NCBI RefSeq assembly: GCF_003601985.1
Contig: NZ_QZXA01000015.1
Span: 1 to 64,000 of the forward strand
Direction of reading: 5' to 3'
DNA: 64,000 bases
Source: Mesorhizobium jarvisii
Lineage (GTDB): Bacteria > Pseudomonadota > Alphaproteobacteria > Rhizobiales > Rhizobiaceae
Position 1 is the stretch's first letter, and every line of letters starts with the position of its first letter. The notes beneath the pieces are model-generated. The model worked only from the letters and a program-made list of their open reading frames with translations, did no database searches and had not been told where the DNA came from. The translations under genes were made by a program, and so were the position numbers. Below, one piece after another: positions 50,254 to 59,705 of this stretch.

Positions 50254-50700
50254 ATGCTGGTCCGCACGCTCTCTACTTTGGAATGCACGAAATTGCTGGC
50301 TGCCAATCGTGTCGGCCATTTGGCATGCGCTAAGGACGGACAACCCTACGTCGTCTGCTTCAACTACGCCTACGCCGACAGTCACCTCTACGCGTTCTCT
50401 TTACCGGGAAAGAAGATCGACTGGATGCGTGCCAACCCCTCGGTGTGCGCCCACGTTGTCGAACACACGCAGGGACGCGGATGGAAAAGCGTGATTGTCG
50501 ACGGCCGCTTCGAAGAACTGCCTGACCAGATCGGTCACAAGCTTCAGCGCGATCACGCATGGTCAGTGTTGAGCAAGCACGCGGACTGGTGGGAGCCCGG
50601 TGCGCTCAAGCCTGTGATCCCACCCGCGTCACATAGCTTGCCACACGTCTTCTTCCGGATTCTCGTAGAAGAGATGTCTGGCCGGGAAGCAAGTGAGTAG
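50254..50700 (+). CDS. pyridoxamine 5'-phosphate oxidase-like flavin-binding protein
   Basis: The 148-residue protein has the split-barrel PPOX fold: LLAANRVGHLACAKDGQPYV, VCFNYAYADSHLYAFSLPGK, KKIDWMRANPSVCAHV and WKSVIVDGRFEEL. It resembles the small nitroimidazole/FMN-binding members rather than PdxH. ATG 50254 follows GAGGG. It probably binds FMN or a related cofactor; the substrate is unknown. Confidence 0.88.
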   Translation: MLVRTLSTLECTKLLAANRVGHLACAKDGQPYVVCFNYAYADSHLYAFSLPGKKIDWMRANPSVCAHVVEHTQGRGWKSVIVDGRFEELPDQIGHKLQRDHAWSVLSKHADWWEPGALKPVIPPASHSLPHVFFRILVEEMSGREASE

Positions 50701-51011
50701 GCTCCGCCAGGCGCGTGGCCGGTCGCACGGGACCAGAATTGCGCGGGCGCGGTCCGTTTTCGACGGACCAAGCCCGCCCCCAACTCGGCCAAGTTTCTCT
50801 CTACCTCGAGTGTCCGCCGCCCGAATAATGATGCGTGAGCTGCTTTGCGCGCGGATGCCGACGCGCTGGAATGCCGATTTGGCAAGAATGCCTAAACGAC
50901 CCGCCGGGGTGCGGTAGACGCAGAAACTCGGAAACTGATTATTTATAAATTCTAATATACTTTGTACGACGTCGCAGGCCAGTTATGAGTAGTGCGACGC
51001 TCTCATACAAC

Positions 51012-51042
51012 GAAAGCCCGGCCCTCCCCCGCGCCGGGCTTT
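51012..51042 (+). terminator. strong intrinsic terminator, possibly of a small RNA
   Basis: AAAGCCCGGC (51012-51021) pairs with GCCGGGCTTT (51032-51041) and is followed by T. About 60-75 bp upstream is an AT-rich promoter-like stretch (TTATTTATAAATTCTAATATAC at 50940-50962, quoted in part), with no gene between. It could terminate a small RNA starting near 50965-50990, or transcription from the PPOX-like gene. Confidence 0.7.
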
Positions 51043-51339
51043 TCATATTTGGCCTTTAGCAACCGGCCATACGCCCCGCGCGTCGTAACGCTTCTTGCCA
51101 GGCTTGGGTTTGCTCTGTCGCGTGCCGGCAAGGCTCGGTGGCCTGTAGGTCACCCGAAAGACTGCGTCGCCGTTGAGACTCGATCGCGGTCAGGTAAGTT
51201 CGACAATCTCGGGGTACAACTCACACCAGTTTCCTGCCTTCGTGGTTTTGTGGAAGGGTCCTTGGATTTCGATTGCATTGCTTTTTCAGTAACACCTAAT
51301 ATCAGCTTGTTGAAATCGGCATTCTGGGGAGGAAGTGTC

Positions 51340-51750
51340 ATGCCTAAGGTCTCAGATCTTTTCTTTAAGACAGCTATCGTATGGCTCATTCTGGGGATCG
51401 GCGCCGGCTTGCAGATGGCAATCTCGGGCGACCACGGTGCATTTCCTGCACATGCACACATCAATCTGCTCGGATGGGTCACAAGCGCAATCTTTGGCGG
51501 CTACTACGCTCTTAATCCGGCAAAGGCAGCGCGGAGAACCGCCATGGTCCACTACGGCCTCTACAACGTCGGATTGGTGGTAATGCTGCCAGCTCTGTAT
51601 CTGATGCTTCACCAAGGCTATACGGCAATCGAGCCCGTCGTCGCCGTAGGTTCACTGATCGTGGCTGCCGCCGTCCTGGTATTCGCCTTCGTTGTTTTCT
51701 CAAGCGCAAGCGAGCGCGTGGCGTCTGGGTTATCGACCGCGACACGCTAA
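51340..51750 (+). CDS. small haem-copper-oxidase-subunit-I-like membrane protein
   Basis: The 136-residue protein has about four membrane segments. The pattern FPAHAHINLLGWVTSAIFGG and ALNPAKAARRTAMVHYGLYN, then VVMLPALYLML, resembles the short cbb3-oxidase-subunit-I-like proteins (often annotated cytochrome-c oxidase) that keep the HAH-x-N-LLGW motif but are a quarter of full length. GGGGAGGAA precedes ATG 51340. Its role is unknown; haem or ligand binding is possible from the His pair. Confidence 0.8.
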   Translation: MPKVSDLFFKTAIVWLILGIGAGLQMAISGDHGAFPAHAHINLLGWVTSAIFGGYYALNPAKAARRTAMVHYGLYNVGLVVMLPALYLMLHQGYTAIEPVVAVGSLIVAAAVLVFAFVVFSSASERVASGLSTATR

Positions 51751-51909
51751 ATCGGCGGAACTCGGCAGTATGAGGGCCGGCATGAGCCACTGGAGCCGGA
51801 AGCACAGGCTGACCGACTCTAGCGCGAGCAATCGTTCTGGCCTCAGTTATGGCCTGTTTCTGTGGTCGCAACGCAAAAACGCTCCGCTCACAAGTGGCGG
51901 GCTGTGATC

Positions 51910-53454
51910 TCAAACTTCCTTTGTCGAGCGTTCGCCGAGCATCGCACCGGTTTCAGCATCCACTGCCACCATGCTGACCTCGTAGCCCCAAAGGTTTCGG
52001 ATATGGCGCAAGGTCGCGTCGCGGCTTCCGCCCTCGAGCATGAGACCATTCTTCACCGTGTGCTGAAGCCTCAGACGCCGATCGCCCAGGAGATCGACGT
52101 CAATCACCTGGATGTCGGGCCGGCTCGCTCCCACGTCGTAGCTTTGAGCAAGCGCTGACCTTATCTTGGCATAGCCTCGCTCGTTGTGGATCGACGCGAC
52201 TTCGTAGTGCGGCTCGTCGGCGTTGTCGGCCAGCATGAATAGCCGCCACTTCCGGATCAGAGCCGGGCTCAGATATTGGCGGACGAAGGATTCGTCGCGA
52301 TGGTTGGCCCAGGCATCGAGCAAGGTATCGCGCCAGTCGCCGCGGCCGGCTATGTCTGGGAACCAGTCGCGGTCCTCTGCAGTCGGCGCGGTGGAGATGC
52401 GCCGGATATCCTGCATCATGTCCAGACCAAGCGCATAGGGATTGATGCCGGAATAGCGGGGGTCGTCATAGGCCGGTTGGAAGATGACGTTAGAGTGGTT
52501 GCGCAACATCTCGAGCATGGCGCCCTCGCTGATGCGGCAACGGTCGAAAAGCGTGTTCATGAGCGTGTAATGCACGAAAGTGGCGCAGCCTTCGTTCATC
52601 ACCTGGGTTTGCCGCTGCGGATAAAAATACTGCGCAATGATCCGCACGATCCGGATGATTTCGCGCTGCCAAGGCTCAAGGACGAGGCTGTTCTTCTCGA
52701 GGAAATAGAGCAGGTTTTCCTCCGGAAGTTTGAGCGACTTCTTCCGCTCTGCAAGGATTTGGTCGGTGGCGTCCTGCTTGCTCTTTCCCGGCGAGGGCGG
52801 CAGCGTTCTCCAGAGATCGTTGAATGAACGCTCCTCGTATTCGAGGCGTTCGTGCAGCCCCTCGCGCTGCTGTTCCGATGACAGCTTCGGCGGCCGCCGG
52901 TAACGGAAGACGCCTTGCTCCATCAGCGCGTGGGCGGAATCCAGGATCGCCTCCACAGGGGTCACGCCATGCCGTTCCTCACATCGCGCTATGTAGCTCT
53001 TGGCAAAATCCAGATAGCTCAGGATGCCGCCGGCATCCGTCCATTGGCGGAAGAGATGATTGTTCTTGAAGAAATGGTTGTGGCCCAGTGCTGCGTGCGC
53101 CGTCACCAGGGCTTGCAGGGCCATGGTGTTCTCTTCCATCAGGTAGACGATGCATGGATTGGAATTGATGACCATTTCGTAGGCCAAGCCGCGAGCGCCC
53201 TTGCGGTAGAGAAGTTCGTCGTAGAGGAAACGTTTGCCGAACGACCAATGCCGATACATCAACGGCATGCCCAGAGATGAATAGGCGTCGAGCATCTGTT
53301 CAGAAGAAATGACCTCCATCTGCACAGGATAGATGTCGAGACCAAGCTCTTCGAGGCCGAGCGACTCGATCTCCTCGTACACTCGCGACAGTTTCGCAAA
53401 ATTCCAGTCCGACCCGGAAAACAGCAGTTCGGACGTGCACGCCTGACTGACCAT
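51910..53454 (-). CDS. SpoVR family protein
   Basis: The 514-residue protein is SpoVR/YcgB-like. The N-terminal half carries the conserved YPVQMEVISSEQMLDAYSSL and WSFGKRF, then INSNPCIVYLMEEN and MALQALVTAHAALGHNHFFK blocks. A central MNEGCATFVHYTLMN motif is metal-site-like (H and E). It is named for spore cortex formation in Bacillus, but in proteobacteria it travels with PrkA and YeaH in stationary-phase and nitrogen-starvation responses. It is the last gene of the prkA-yeaH-spoVR set here, 12 bp after the DUF444 gene. Confidence 0.96.
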   Translation of the reverse strand: MVSQACTSELLFSGSDWNFAKLSRVYEEIESLGLEELGLDIYPVQMEVISSEQMLDAYSSLGMPLMYRHWSFGKRFLYDELLYRKGARGLAYEMVINSNPCIVYLMEENTMALQALVTAHAALGHNHFFKNNHLFRQWTDAGGILSYLDFAKSYIARCEERHGVTPVEAILDSAHALMEQGVFRYRRPPKLSSEQQREGLHERLEYEERSFNDLWRTLPPSPGKSKQDATDQILAERKKSLKLPEENLLYFLEKNSLVLEPWQREIIRIVRIIAQYFYPQRQTQVMNEGCATFVHYTLMNTLFDRCRISEGAMLEMLRNHSNVIFQPAYDDPRYSGINPYALGLDMMQDIRRISTAPTAEDRDWFPDIAGRGDWRDTLLDAWANHRDESFVRQYLSPALIRKWRLFMLADNADEPHYEVASIHNERGYAKIRSALAQSYDVGASRPDIQVIDVDLLGDRRLRLQHTVKNGLMLEGGSRDATLRHIRNLWGYEVSMVAVDAETGAMLGERSTKEV

Positions 53455-53466
53455 TGCCGAAGTCCC

Positions 53467-54777
53467 TCACGCGCTCTTGCGTAGACCAGGCTGCCTGGCG
53501 AACAGCTGGCGGAAAACCGGATAAATGTCGGCCGGGGCGGCAATGCGCCTCATCTGGAAGTTTGGCCATTTGCCGTCGATGGCGTTATAGGCGCGCCAAA
53601 GCGATGTCCCGTTCTCGGTCGCGCCGAAAATGTGGCTTTCCCGTTCGTCGATGATTTCTACATAGGCGAAATATTGGCAAAGCCGCATGAGCTTGCGGTC
53701 GAGCAGCTCTATGCAGCGCTCGGAGTCGCCGGCGAAGTTGTCGCCGTCGGAGGCCTGGGCGGCATAGATGTTCCATTCGGCGACCGGATAGCGCTGCTCG
53801 ATGATGCGGTGCATTTCCTCGAGGGCGGTGGAGACGACGGTGCCGCCGCTTTCAGTGTGGTAGAAGAAGGTATGTTCGTCCACCTCCTTGGCCAAATGGG
53901 TGTGGCGAATAAAGACAATGTCGGTGCGTTCATAGCGCCGTGTCAGGAAGAGGTGCAGTAGCACAAAGAAGCGTTTGGCCAGATCCTTCTCGCGCTCTCC
54001 CATCGATCCCGAGACGTCCATCAGGCAGAACATGACCGCGTTCGCATTGGGCAGAGGCTGGGGATCGAAGCGATTGAAACGGATGTCGACCGGATCGACA
54101 TAGGCAATTCGCTTGCGCCGGCGCTCGAGCCGGTCAAGCGCCTCGCGCAGGGCGGCGATGCGTTCGCGCACCAGGGCGCTTGCCGGCTTGGCTTCCAGCT
54201 CGGCAATCTGGCGGGCGATCGCGTCGAGCTCCGCCTGTTTGGGGCGCCTGAGCGCGATGCGCCGCCCGTGGCTGTTTCGCATCGTGCGTCCGACATTTAT
54301 GTTGGTCGGCGCCCCGCTTGCCGCGAAACCTGCCCGTCTCGGCTTGAAGCTCAGTACCTGCTTGAGGTTGAGCTTGACCAGATCGGGTAGCTCGAGATCC
54401 TCGAAGAAAAGGTCGAGCACTTCCTCGCGCGACAGCACGAAACGAAAGTCGTCTTCGGATTCGGTGGTTCCCGCGGCCGAACCGTAGCCTCCGCCGCCGC
54501 CCGGCTTGGGGATAAGATCACCAGAGCTGAATGTCCGGTTGCCGGGCAGGATGTGCTGACGCCGGCCGCTTTCCTTGTCGTCGCCGAAGCTCGGTTCGCC
54601 GGTGCCTTTGCGAGGGATCGGCACCACATGCTCGCGGTCGAGTTCGGCGATGCCGCCGGCGCGGACCTTGTCGCGGATGCTGCGCTTGAGCTCTTCGCGC
54701 GCGCGTCTTAGAAAGCGCTGGCGATTGCCAAGGCTCTTGTCCTTCGGATTCAGGCGGCGGTCGATGAAGATCGGCAT
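53467..54777 (-). CDS. YeaH/YhbH (DUF444) family protein
   Basis: The 436-residue protein has the DUF444 layout: an N-terminal basic block (FIDRRLNPKDKSLGNRQRFL), a central Gly-rich GGGGGYGSA region, and a C-terminal von Willebrand-like domain with a MIDAS-like motif (VMFCLMDVSGSMGEREKDLA). It lies between prkA and spoVR, the usual partners. It is thought to work with the PrkA kinase, but the biochemistry is unresolved. Confidence 0.95.
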   Translation of the reverse strand: MPIFIDRRLNPKDKSLGNRQRFLRRAREELKRSIRDKVRAGGIAELDREHVVPIPRKGTGEPSFGDDKESGRRQHILPGNRTFSSGDLIPKPGGGGGYGSAAGTTESEDDFRFVLSREEVLDLFFEDLELPDLVKLNLKQVLSFKPRRAGFAASGAPTNINVGRTMRNSHGRRIALRRPKQAELDAIARQIAELEAKPASALVRERIAALREALDRLERRRKRIAYVDPVDIRFNRFDPQPLPNANAVMFCLMDVSGSMGEREKDLAKRFFVLLHLFLTRRYERTDIVFIRHTHLAKEVDEHTFFYHTESGGTVVSTALEEMHRIIEQRYPVAEWNIYAAQASDGDNFAGDSERCIELLDRKLMRLCQYFAYVEIIDERESHIFGATENGTSLWRAYNAIDGKWPNFQMRRIAAPADIYPVFRQLFARQPGLRKSA

Positions 54778-54796
54778 GGCACCGTTCGGGCGTCGC

Positions 54797-56746
54797 TCAA
54801 CCCGCCTTGTTCACGCGCATGTACCAGTCGACCAGCCGGCGGACCTGCCGCTGCGTATAGCCGCGCTCCACCATCCGCTGCACGAATTCGTTGTGCCGCT
54901 TCTCCGTGACGCTGTCCTGCTTGGAGCCGAAGCTGATCACCGGCAGAAGGTCCTCGACTTGGCCGAACATGCGCTTCTCGATGACCTCGCGAAGCTTTTC
55001 ATAACTCGTCCAGGACGGGTTGCGGCCATTGTTGCGCGCGCGGGCGCGCAAGGTGAATTTGACCACTTCGTTGCGGAAGTCCTTGGGATTGGCGATGCCG
55101 GCGGGTTTTTCGACCTGCGACAATTCCTTGTCCAGGACGTCGCGATTGAGGATCTGCCCCGTATCGGGATCCTTGTAGTCCTGATCCTCGATCCAGGCAT
55201 CGGCGTAGGCGATGTAGCGGTCAAAAAGGTTTTGACCGTATTCGCTATAGGATTCCAGATAGGCTTTTTGGATCTCGTGACCGATGAACTCGGCATAGCG
55301 CGTTGCGAGTTCCGACTTGATGAACTCGAGATAGGCGGCTTCCGTCTCCTTCGGGAATTGCTCGCGCTTGATCGCCTCCTCGAGGATGTACATCAGATGC
55401 ACGGGGTCGGCTGCGACCTCCCTGGTGTCGTAGTTGAAGGTCTGCGACAGGATCTTGAAGGCGAAGCGCGTGCTGACGCCGGTCATGCCTTCGTCGACGC
55501 CGGCGGCATCGCGATATTCCTGGACCGACTTCGCCTTCGGGTCGATCTCCTTGAGGTTCTCGCCGTCATAGGCGCGCATCTTGGTGTAGAGCGGCGAATT
55601 TTCGTGTTTGGCAAGGCGGGTCGAGACGGTGAAGCGGCTGAGAATGTCCAGCACCTCGGGCGCGCAGGGGCTGTTCGCCAGCTCGCTTTCGCGCAGCAGC
55701 TTCTCGTAGATTTGCCTTTCTTCGGTGACGCGAAGGCAATAGGGAACCTTGACCACGAGAATGCGGTCGAGGAAGGCCTCATTGTTCTTGTTGTTCTTGA
55801 ATTGCTGCCATTCCGATTCGTTGGAATGGGCAACGACGATGCCCTGGTAGGGGAACGCGCCGAAATTCTCGGTGCCGTTGTAGCTGCCTTCCTGGGTCGC
55901 CGTCAGCAGCGGGTGCAGCACCTTGATGGGCGCCTTGAACATCTCGACGAATTCGAGCAGGCCCTGCGTCGTCCGGTTCAGGCCGCCGCTGTAGGAATAG
56001 GCATCCGGATCGGACTGGCTGAAGTTCTCCAACTGCCTGATGTCAACCTTGCCGACCAGCGCCGAGACGTCCTGATTGTTCTCGTCGCCGGGCTCCGTCT
56101 TGGCTATGGAAATCTGGCGGAGCCGTGACGGCAACAGCTTGACGACGCTGAATTTGGAGATGTCGCCGGACAGTTCGTCCAGACGCTTGGCCGCCCAGGG
56201 CGAGATCAGTCCGTTCAGGCGGCGGCGAGCTATGCCGTATTTGTCTTCCAGCAGATCGCCCATGCGGTCGGGATGGAAAAGGCCGAGCGGCGATTCGAAG
56301 ACCGGGCTGATCTGGTTGCCGACCTTGAGCGTGTAGATCGGGCGCTGCTCCATTAGCTTCTTCAGCCGTTCGGCGAGCGAGGATTTGCCGCCGCCGACCG
56401 GGCCTAGAAGGTAGAGGATCTGCTTGCGCTCCTCGAGGCCTTGCGAGGCGTAGCGGAAATATCCGGCAATGCGCTCGATCGTGTCTTCCATTCCGTAGAA
56501 GTCGGAAAAGGAGGGATATACCTTGACGGTGCGGTTGGAGAAAATGCGGCCGAGCCGCTCGTCCTTGCTGGTATCGACCAGGTTTGGCTCGCCGATCGTC
56601 TCGACCATGCGCTCCGGGGCCGACGCATACATGGCCTTGTCCTCGCGGCAGGCTAACAGATACTGCTGGAGGCTGATCTCTTCCTGGGCCGCGTTGGAAT
56701 ATATCTCCGAAAACAGATCGAAGACGTCTGATTGATTTTCGCGCAT
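54797..56746 (-). CDS. prkA: PrkA family serine protein kinase
   Basis: The 649-residue protein has an AAA-type N-terminal domain with Walker A LLGPVGGGKSSLAERLKKL (115-) and a C-terminal kinase-like domain (PrkA C-terminal). SFSDFYGMEDTIERIAGYFR and GIVVAHSNESEWQQFKNNKN match the family. Counterparts (YeaG) act in stationary-phase and nitrogen-starvation adaptation. It is the first gene of the prkA-yeaH-spoVR operon (20 bp to yeaH). The start is at ATG 56746. Confidence 0.96.
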   Translation of the reverse strand: MRENQSDVFDLFSEIYSNAAQEEISLQQYLLACREDKAMYASAPERMVETIGEPNLVDTSKDERLGRIFSNRTVKVYPSFSDFYGMEDTIERIAGYFRYASQGLEERKQILYLLGPVGGGKSSLAERLKKLMEQRPIYTLKVGNQISPVFESPLGLFHPDRMGDLLEDKYGIARRRLNGLISPWAAKRLDELSGDISKFSVVKLLPSRLRQISIAKTEPGDENNQDVSALVGKVDIRQLENFSQSDPDAYSYSGGLNRTTQGLLEFVEMFKAPIKVLHPLLTATQEGSYNGTENFGAFPYQGIVVAHSNESEWQQFKNNKNNEAFLDRILVVKVPYCLRVTEERQIYEKLLRESELANSPCAPEVLDILSRFTVSTRLAKHENSPLYTKMRAYDGENLKEIDPKAKSVQEYRDAAGVDEGMTGVSTRFAFKILSQTFNYDTREVAADPVHLMYILEEAIKREQFPKETEAAYLEFIKSELATRYAEFIGHEIQKAYLESYSEYGQNLFDRYIAYADAWIEDQDYKDPDTGQILNRDVLDKELSQVEKPAGIANPKDFRNEVVKFTLRARARNNGRNPSWTSYEKLREVIEKRMFGQVEDLLPVISFGSKQDSVTEKRHNEFVQRMVERGYTQRQVRRLVDWYMRVNKAG

Positions 56747-56838
56747 GATGCCTTTGCCTCAACAGGCTGCCAATCGGCTCATCCACTCATATTAACTGCC
56801 GGGAAGCATTGCGGTTCCCTTCACGTGAAGGAGAGCGC

Positions 56839-57084
56839 ATGCAATGCGACATCGACCTCGGCGACTCGGTGCATTCGAGCCAGGCGATCCCGGCTCTGGG
56901 GCAAATTCAAGGCATTGCCGAAGAAGATCTATCCTTACTGACGTTCGCCGATATCCAGGACAAGCGCGTTGGCCTCATGGCAGCAGCGGCCATCCAGGAT
57001 CTCCTGAAGTTCGCCAGTCGCCTGGCCTGTAGAGAAGCCGCGGATCAGGTTTGTCTTGTCCCACTGGCTTTAAGTTTGGCCTAG
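56839..57084 (+). CDS. possible hypothetical protein, 81 residues
   Basis: MQCDIDLGDSVHSSQAIPAL then LQ-rich and Ala-rich helices and a Cys-containing C-terminus. AAGGAGAG precedes ATG 56839. It is divergent from prkA by 92 bp, so the two may share a control region. Family not recognised. Confidence 0.45.
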   Translation: MQCDIDLGDSVHSSQAIPALGQIQGIAEEDLSLLTFADIQDKRVGLMAAAAIQDLLKFASRLACREAADQVCLVPLALSLA

Positions 57085-57764
57085 GGACGCGGGCGAGGCG
57101 GTTGGGTTAAGACCGCTGGAAGCCCAATCTTCGGACTTTCGCGCGTCTTCAAAAACAATCCCGTGAAAATCGGACGCGGCGGGCTATCGCCACGCGGTCC
57201 AATTCGCAAGGCTCGATTAAGGCTCCTGAGCGCACCCTCAAAGCCCGCGTGTCTCAACAAGTATTTTTACGAGTGAGGGGGCCGCTTTGCACGCCCGCTT
57301 GACCGGAATCGGCACATCGCGGTCATTCTGGAACATGGCTCCTAAGCAGGCGAATGTTCAGGGCTGGCGTTGGGCTTAGCTAAAGCCGCCGTTATCGCGT
57401 CCCGGAATCGATGCTGACCAGCTTCGCCGCACCACAAAGTCGAAGGGGGTGATCGTCGAGGCCGCGCTCCTTGAGGACATTCCCACCGCCGATCCCCAGG
57501 CCGATGCGGCTCAAAGCGGCATTTCGATCAGCCGAAAACGTCGATCAATCGACGCCGGCTTTGAGATCATCCCGAACCGCAAGCTGATCGCCAGATTGTG
57601 GAGGTAGTCGGTACTCGGCCCCGATCTGATATGTCATTCCGCGGCGCTGGCTATTCGGCATCATCCATTCTTCAATCACAGCAATGCCGTTAACGCCTGC
57701 CTCGCAGACCGGGCTGGCCTGCGCGATTCCCTGGAAGCGCTAGGACAGCAGGAAAGGCCGGAGA
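57085..57764. other. 680 bp with a decayed coding remnant
   Basis: No intact gene. A plus-strand frame at about 57410-57607 has protein character (KGVIVEAALLEDIPTADPQA then RKRRSIDAGFEIIPNRKLIA) but has no proper start, ends at TAG, and continues in the same frame as SVLGPDLICHSAALAIRHHP to about 57779. It is likely a degraded gene of unknown family. Confidence 0.35.
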
Positions 57765-58241
57765 TCAATTTGTCCTGTTGATAGAAGTAACAGCTAGGTT
57801 CGTCAGCTTGTTGTTGGTGGCTTTTTCCTGGTCGAGGATCTCGCTGAGCAACTTGTGCGCCTCATCATGCCCAAGATCCTTTGCCCATTCCCGTAGCGAG
57901 CCGTACCGAGATATCTCATAGTGCTCGACCGCCTGGCAGGCGGCCAGCAGGCCAGAATCGAGGGCCGTTCCTGAGGCCTCCTCGATCAGCCCGTCGGCTT
58001 CCTTGATGAGGCCCTCAATCGCGTCGCACTTCTCGCCAGAAGCCTTCATGCCTAGCGACTTGAACACCTGCTCGAGCTTCTTGATCTGCGCCTTCGTCTC
58101 CTCCAGATGGTCCTCGGCTGCCTGCTTTAGCTTCATATCCTTGACGGCCGCAGCCACCTTGGGCAACGCCTTGGTAATCGCGTTCTCAGCATAATACATG
58201 TCCTGCAGTGTATGCTCGAAAATATCGGCTAGAGTTTTCAT
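57765..58241 (-). CDS. YciE/YciF ferritin-like (DUF892) stress protein
   Basis: The 158-residue protein starts MKTLADIFEHTLQDMYYAEN and has the DUF892 helices (HLEETKAQIKKLEQVFKSLG, CQAVEHYEISRYGSLREWA). Glu/His in these helices form a ferritin-like di-iron site. ATG 58241 follows AAGGAGC; an upstream extension of the frame is not protein-like. These proteins are induced by stress and starvation. It is one of a block of stress genes here. Confidence 0.93.
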   Translation of the reverse strand: MKTLADIFEHTLQDMYYAENAITKALPKVAAAVKDMKLKQAAEDHLEETKAQIKKLEQVFKSLGMKASGEKCDAIEGLIKEADGLIEEASGTALDSGLLAACQAVEHYEISRYGSLREWAKDLGHDEAHKLLSEILDQEKATNNKLTNLAVTSINRTN

Positions 58242-58437
58242 TACAAAATGCTCCTTGCCCGAATTGGCTTTGAGTGAAAGAGCCGGCAACGCGAAAGGTT
58301 CCGTGCCTTTCTCGTCATGCCGCCCGGGTGCACTGGCAAGTAGAATAACATCGCCAGATGGTGGGAAAAACACGCGTGATCCTACCAGACCACGCGTCAA
58401 TCATAGGTCAGACTGCACGCAAGATCGATTGCTTGGT

Positions 58438-58689
58438 TCAGCGCTTGATCATTCGGGCCACGGCGATCAGAATACATGCGCCGATGAAACCGGAGACAAG
58501 ATAGCCAAGCCAGCCGGCCAAGGATACACCCAGCAACCCAAGAAGGACGTTGGCGACGATGGCGCCGACGATTCCCAGAATGATGTTCATGAGCACGCCC
58601 ATGTTGCTTTTCATGAACATCTCGGCCAGCCATCCGGCGATACCGCCGATGACGACAGCCGCTATCCAACCGACACCTGGATTTTCCAT
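58438..58689 (-). CDS. GlsB/YeaQ/YmgE family small membrane protein
   Basis: The 83-residue protein is two glycine-rich membrane hairpins: GWIAAVVIGGIAGWLAEMFM and NIILGIVGAIVANVLLGLLG, then GWLGYLVSGFIGACILIAVA. Such proteins are stress-responsive and membrane-located with unknown mechanism. ATG 58689 follows GGAGAAGGGG, better than upstream starts. Confidence 0.92.
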   Translation of the reverse strand: MENPGVGWIAAVVIGGIAGWLAEMFMKSNMGVLMNIILGIVGAIVANVLLGLLGVSLAGWLGYLVSGFIGACILIAVARMIKR

Positions 58690-58810
58690 ATTTTCCCCTT
58701 CTCCTTGGAACCGAAATTGGTTCGGCGGGAAAACGTGCGTTAAACCAATAAGGTTCCGTGGGTGAACACTGAGCCGCAATCAGGTCGGGCCGCCGGGCAC
58801 CAAGTCGCGC

Positions 58811-59233
58811 TTAACGTTGGAGGCGGCGACGAAGCAATGTGATATTGCGATTGTTGGCCTTAAAATACACGTCGAAGAAAGAGCCCAGAATAGGGACGCT
58901 TCCTACAATGGTATCAAGCAGTACGTTCCCTAACATTCTGGCGACCAACGTCTTTCGAGCACCGCAGCTTCGGGCTCGCAACACGATGTAAACCGAAACG
59001 ATGCCTGTCGCCGCATCTCCCAGGACAGGCACCAGACCCACCAGGGCATCCAATCCGAAGCGAATGGATGTCCCCGTAATGCGCCAGCGGGAATCGAGTA
59101 AGGCAGCCAGCAAATCCAATTCGGCAACTACGTTTGTCGCCTTGGCGCCATGATAGCCCTGCCCAGTTAGATCAACTGCCGAGCCCGTACGAGGCAGCGG
59201 GTCTCCCCGGGGCATGGTCGTTACTCTAGACAT
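58811..59233 (-). CDS. DUF4112 family membrane protein
   Basis: The 140-residue protein has a central LDLLAALLDSRWRITGTSIR and then FGLDALVGLVPVLGDAATGI, the signature of DUF4112, followed by IVGSVPILGSFFDVYFKANN. Two short hydrophobic segments suggest a membrane-associated protein. It overlaps the YidB-like gene by 8 bp, so the two are co-translated. Function unknown. Confidence 0.88.
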   Translation of the reverse strand: MSRVTTMPRGDPLPRTGSAVDLTGQGYHGAKATNVVAELDLLAALLDSRWRITGTSIRFGLDALVGLVPVLGDAATGIVSVYIVLRARSCGARKTLVARMLGNVLLDTIVGSVPILGSFFDVYFKANNRNITLLRRRLQR

Positions 59234-59705
59234 CGTTTTGCCCGGTTCTACTCGGGGGCACGTCGTCGAGTAGGGTTATCGCATTGGAGCTTTGCTTGGG
59301 CAGGGGTGGGAGTTCACCATTTGGCGTCATCTTGTTGATCGCCTCGGGCAGATCCCGGGTGATCCTGCTGATGAGTTCCTCGCGCGAAAGTCCAGTTTCC
59401 ATCGAGAGCGATGTCAGTGTGTCTTCATCGATTGCCGCTTCCACGTCATTTGGCTTGATTGGCTGGTTGGGCCCAGTGCCTACCCACGAGTCGACCTTTG
59501 ATCCTGCCCCCACACCTCTAAACCGATCAAGGATATCTCGAAGCGCCGTCCCCGAGACGCCTTTGGAAAACTGATCCAGAAGCCCGCCTTGCGGGTCGTT
59601 TGGATTACGATCGCCCGCGCCACGGATCATTTCGCCGATTTTGTCGCGATTCTGGTAGGCTAGAACGCCGAGCATCGCGAGCGCCAATTTTCCGAGATTC
59701 GCCAT
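59226..59705 (-). CDS. YidB-like (DUF937-type) family protein
   Basis: The 159-residue protein begins MANLGKLALAMLGVLAYQNR and has the YidB pattern GGLLDQFSKGVSGTALRDIL with NQPIKPNDVEAAIDEDTLTS and a helix LSREELISRITRDLPEAINK. Such proteins are small, mostly helical and of unknown function. GGAGA precedes ATG 59705. It overlaps the DUF4112 gene. Confidence 0.88.
   Translation of the reverse strand: MANLGKLALAMLGVLAYQNRDKIGEMIRGAGDRNPNDPQGGLLDQFSKGVSGTALRDILDRFRGVGAGSKVDSWVGTGPNQPIKPNDVEAAIDEDTLTSLSMETGLSREELISRITRDLPEAINKMTPNGELPPLPKQSSNAITLLDDVPPSRTGQNDV

Noticed and set aside
54575-56128. 517-codon plus-strand frame
   Set aside because: Antisense to prkA and yeaH.
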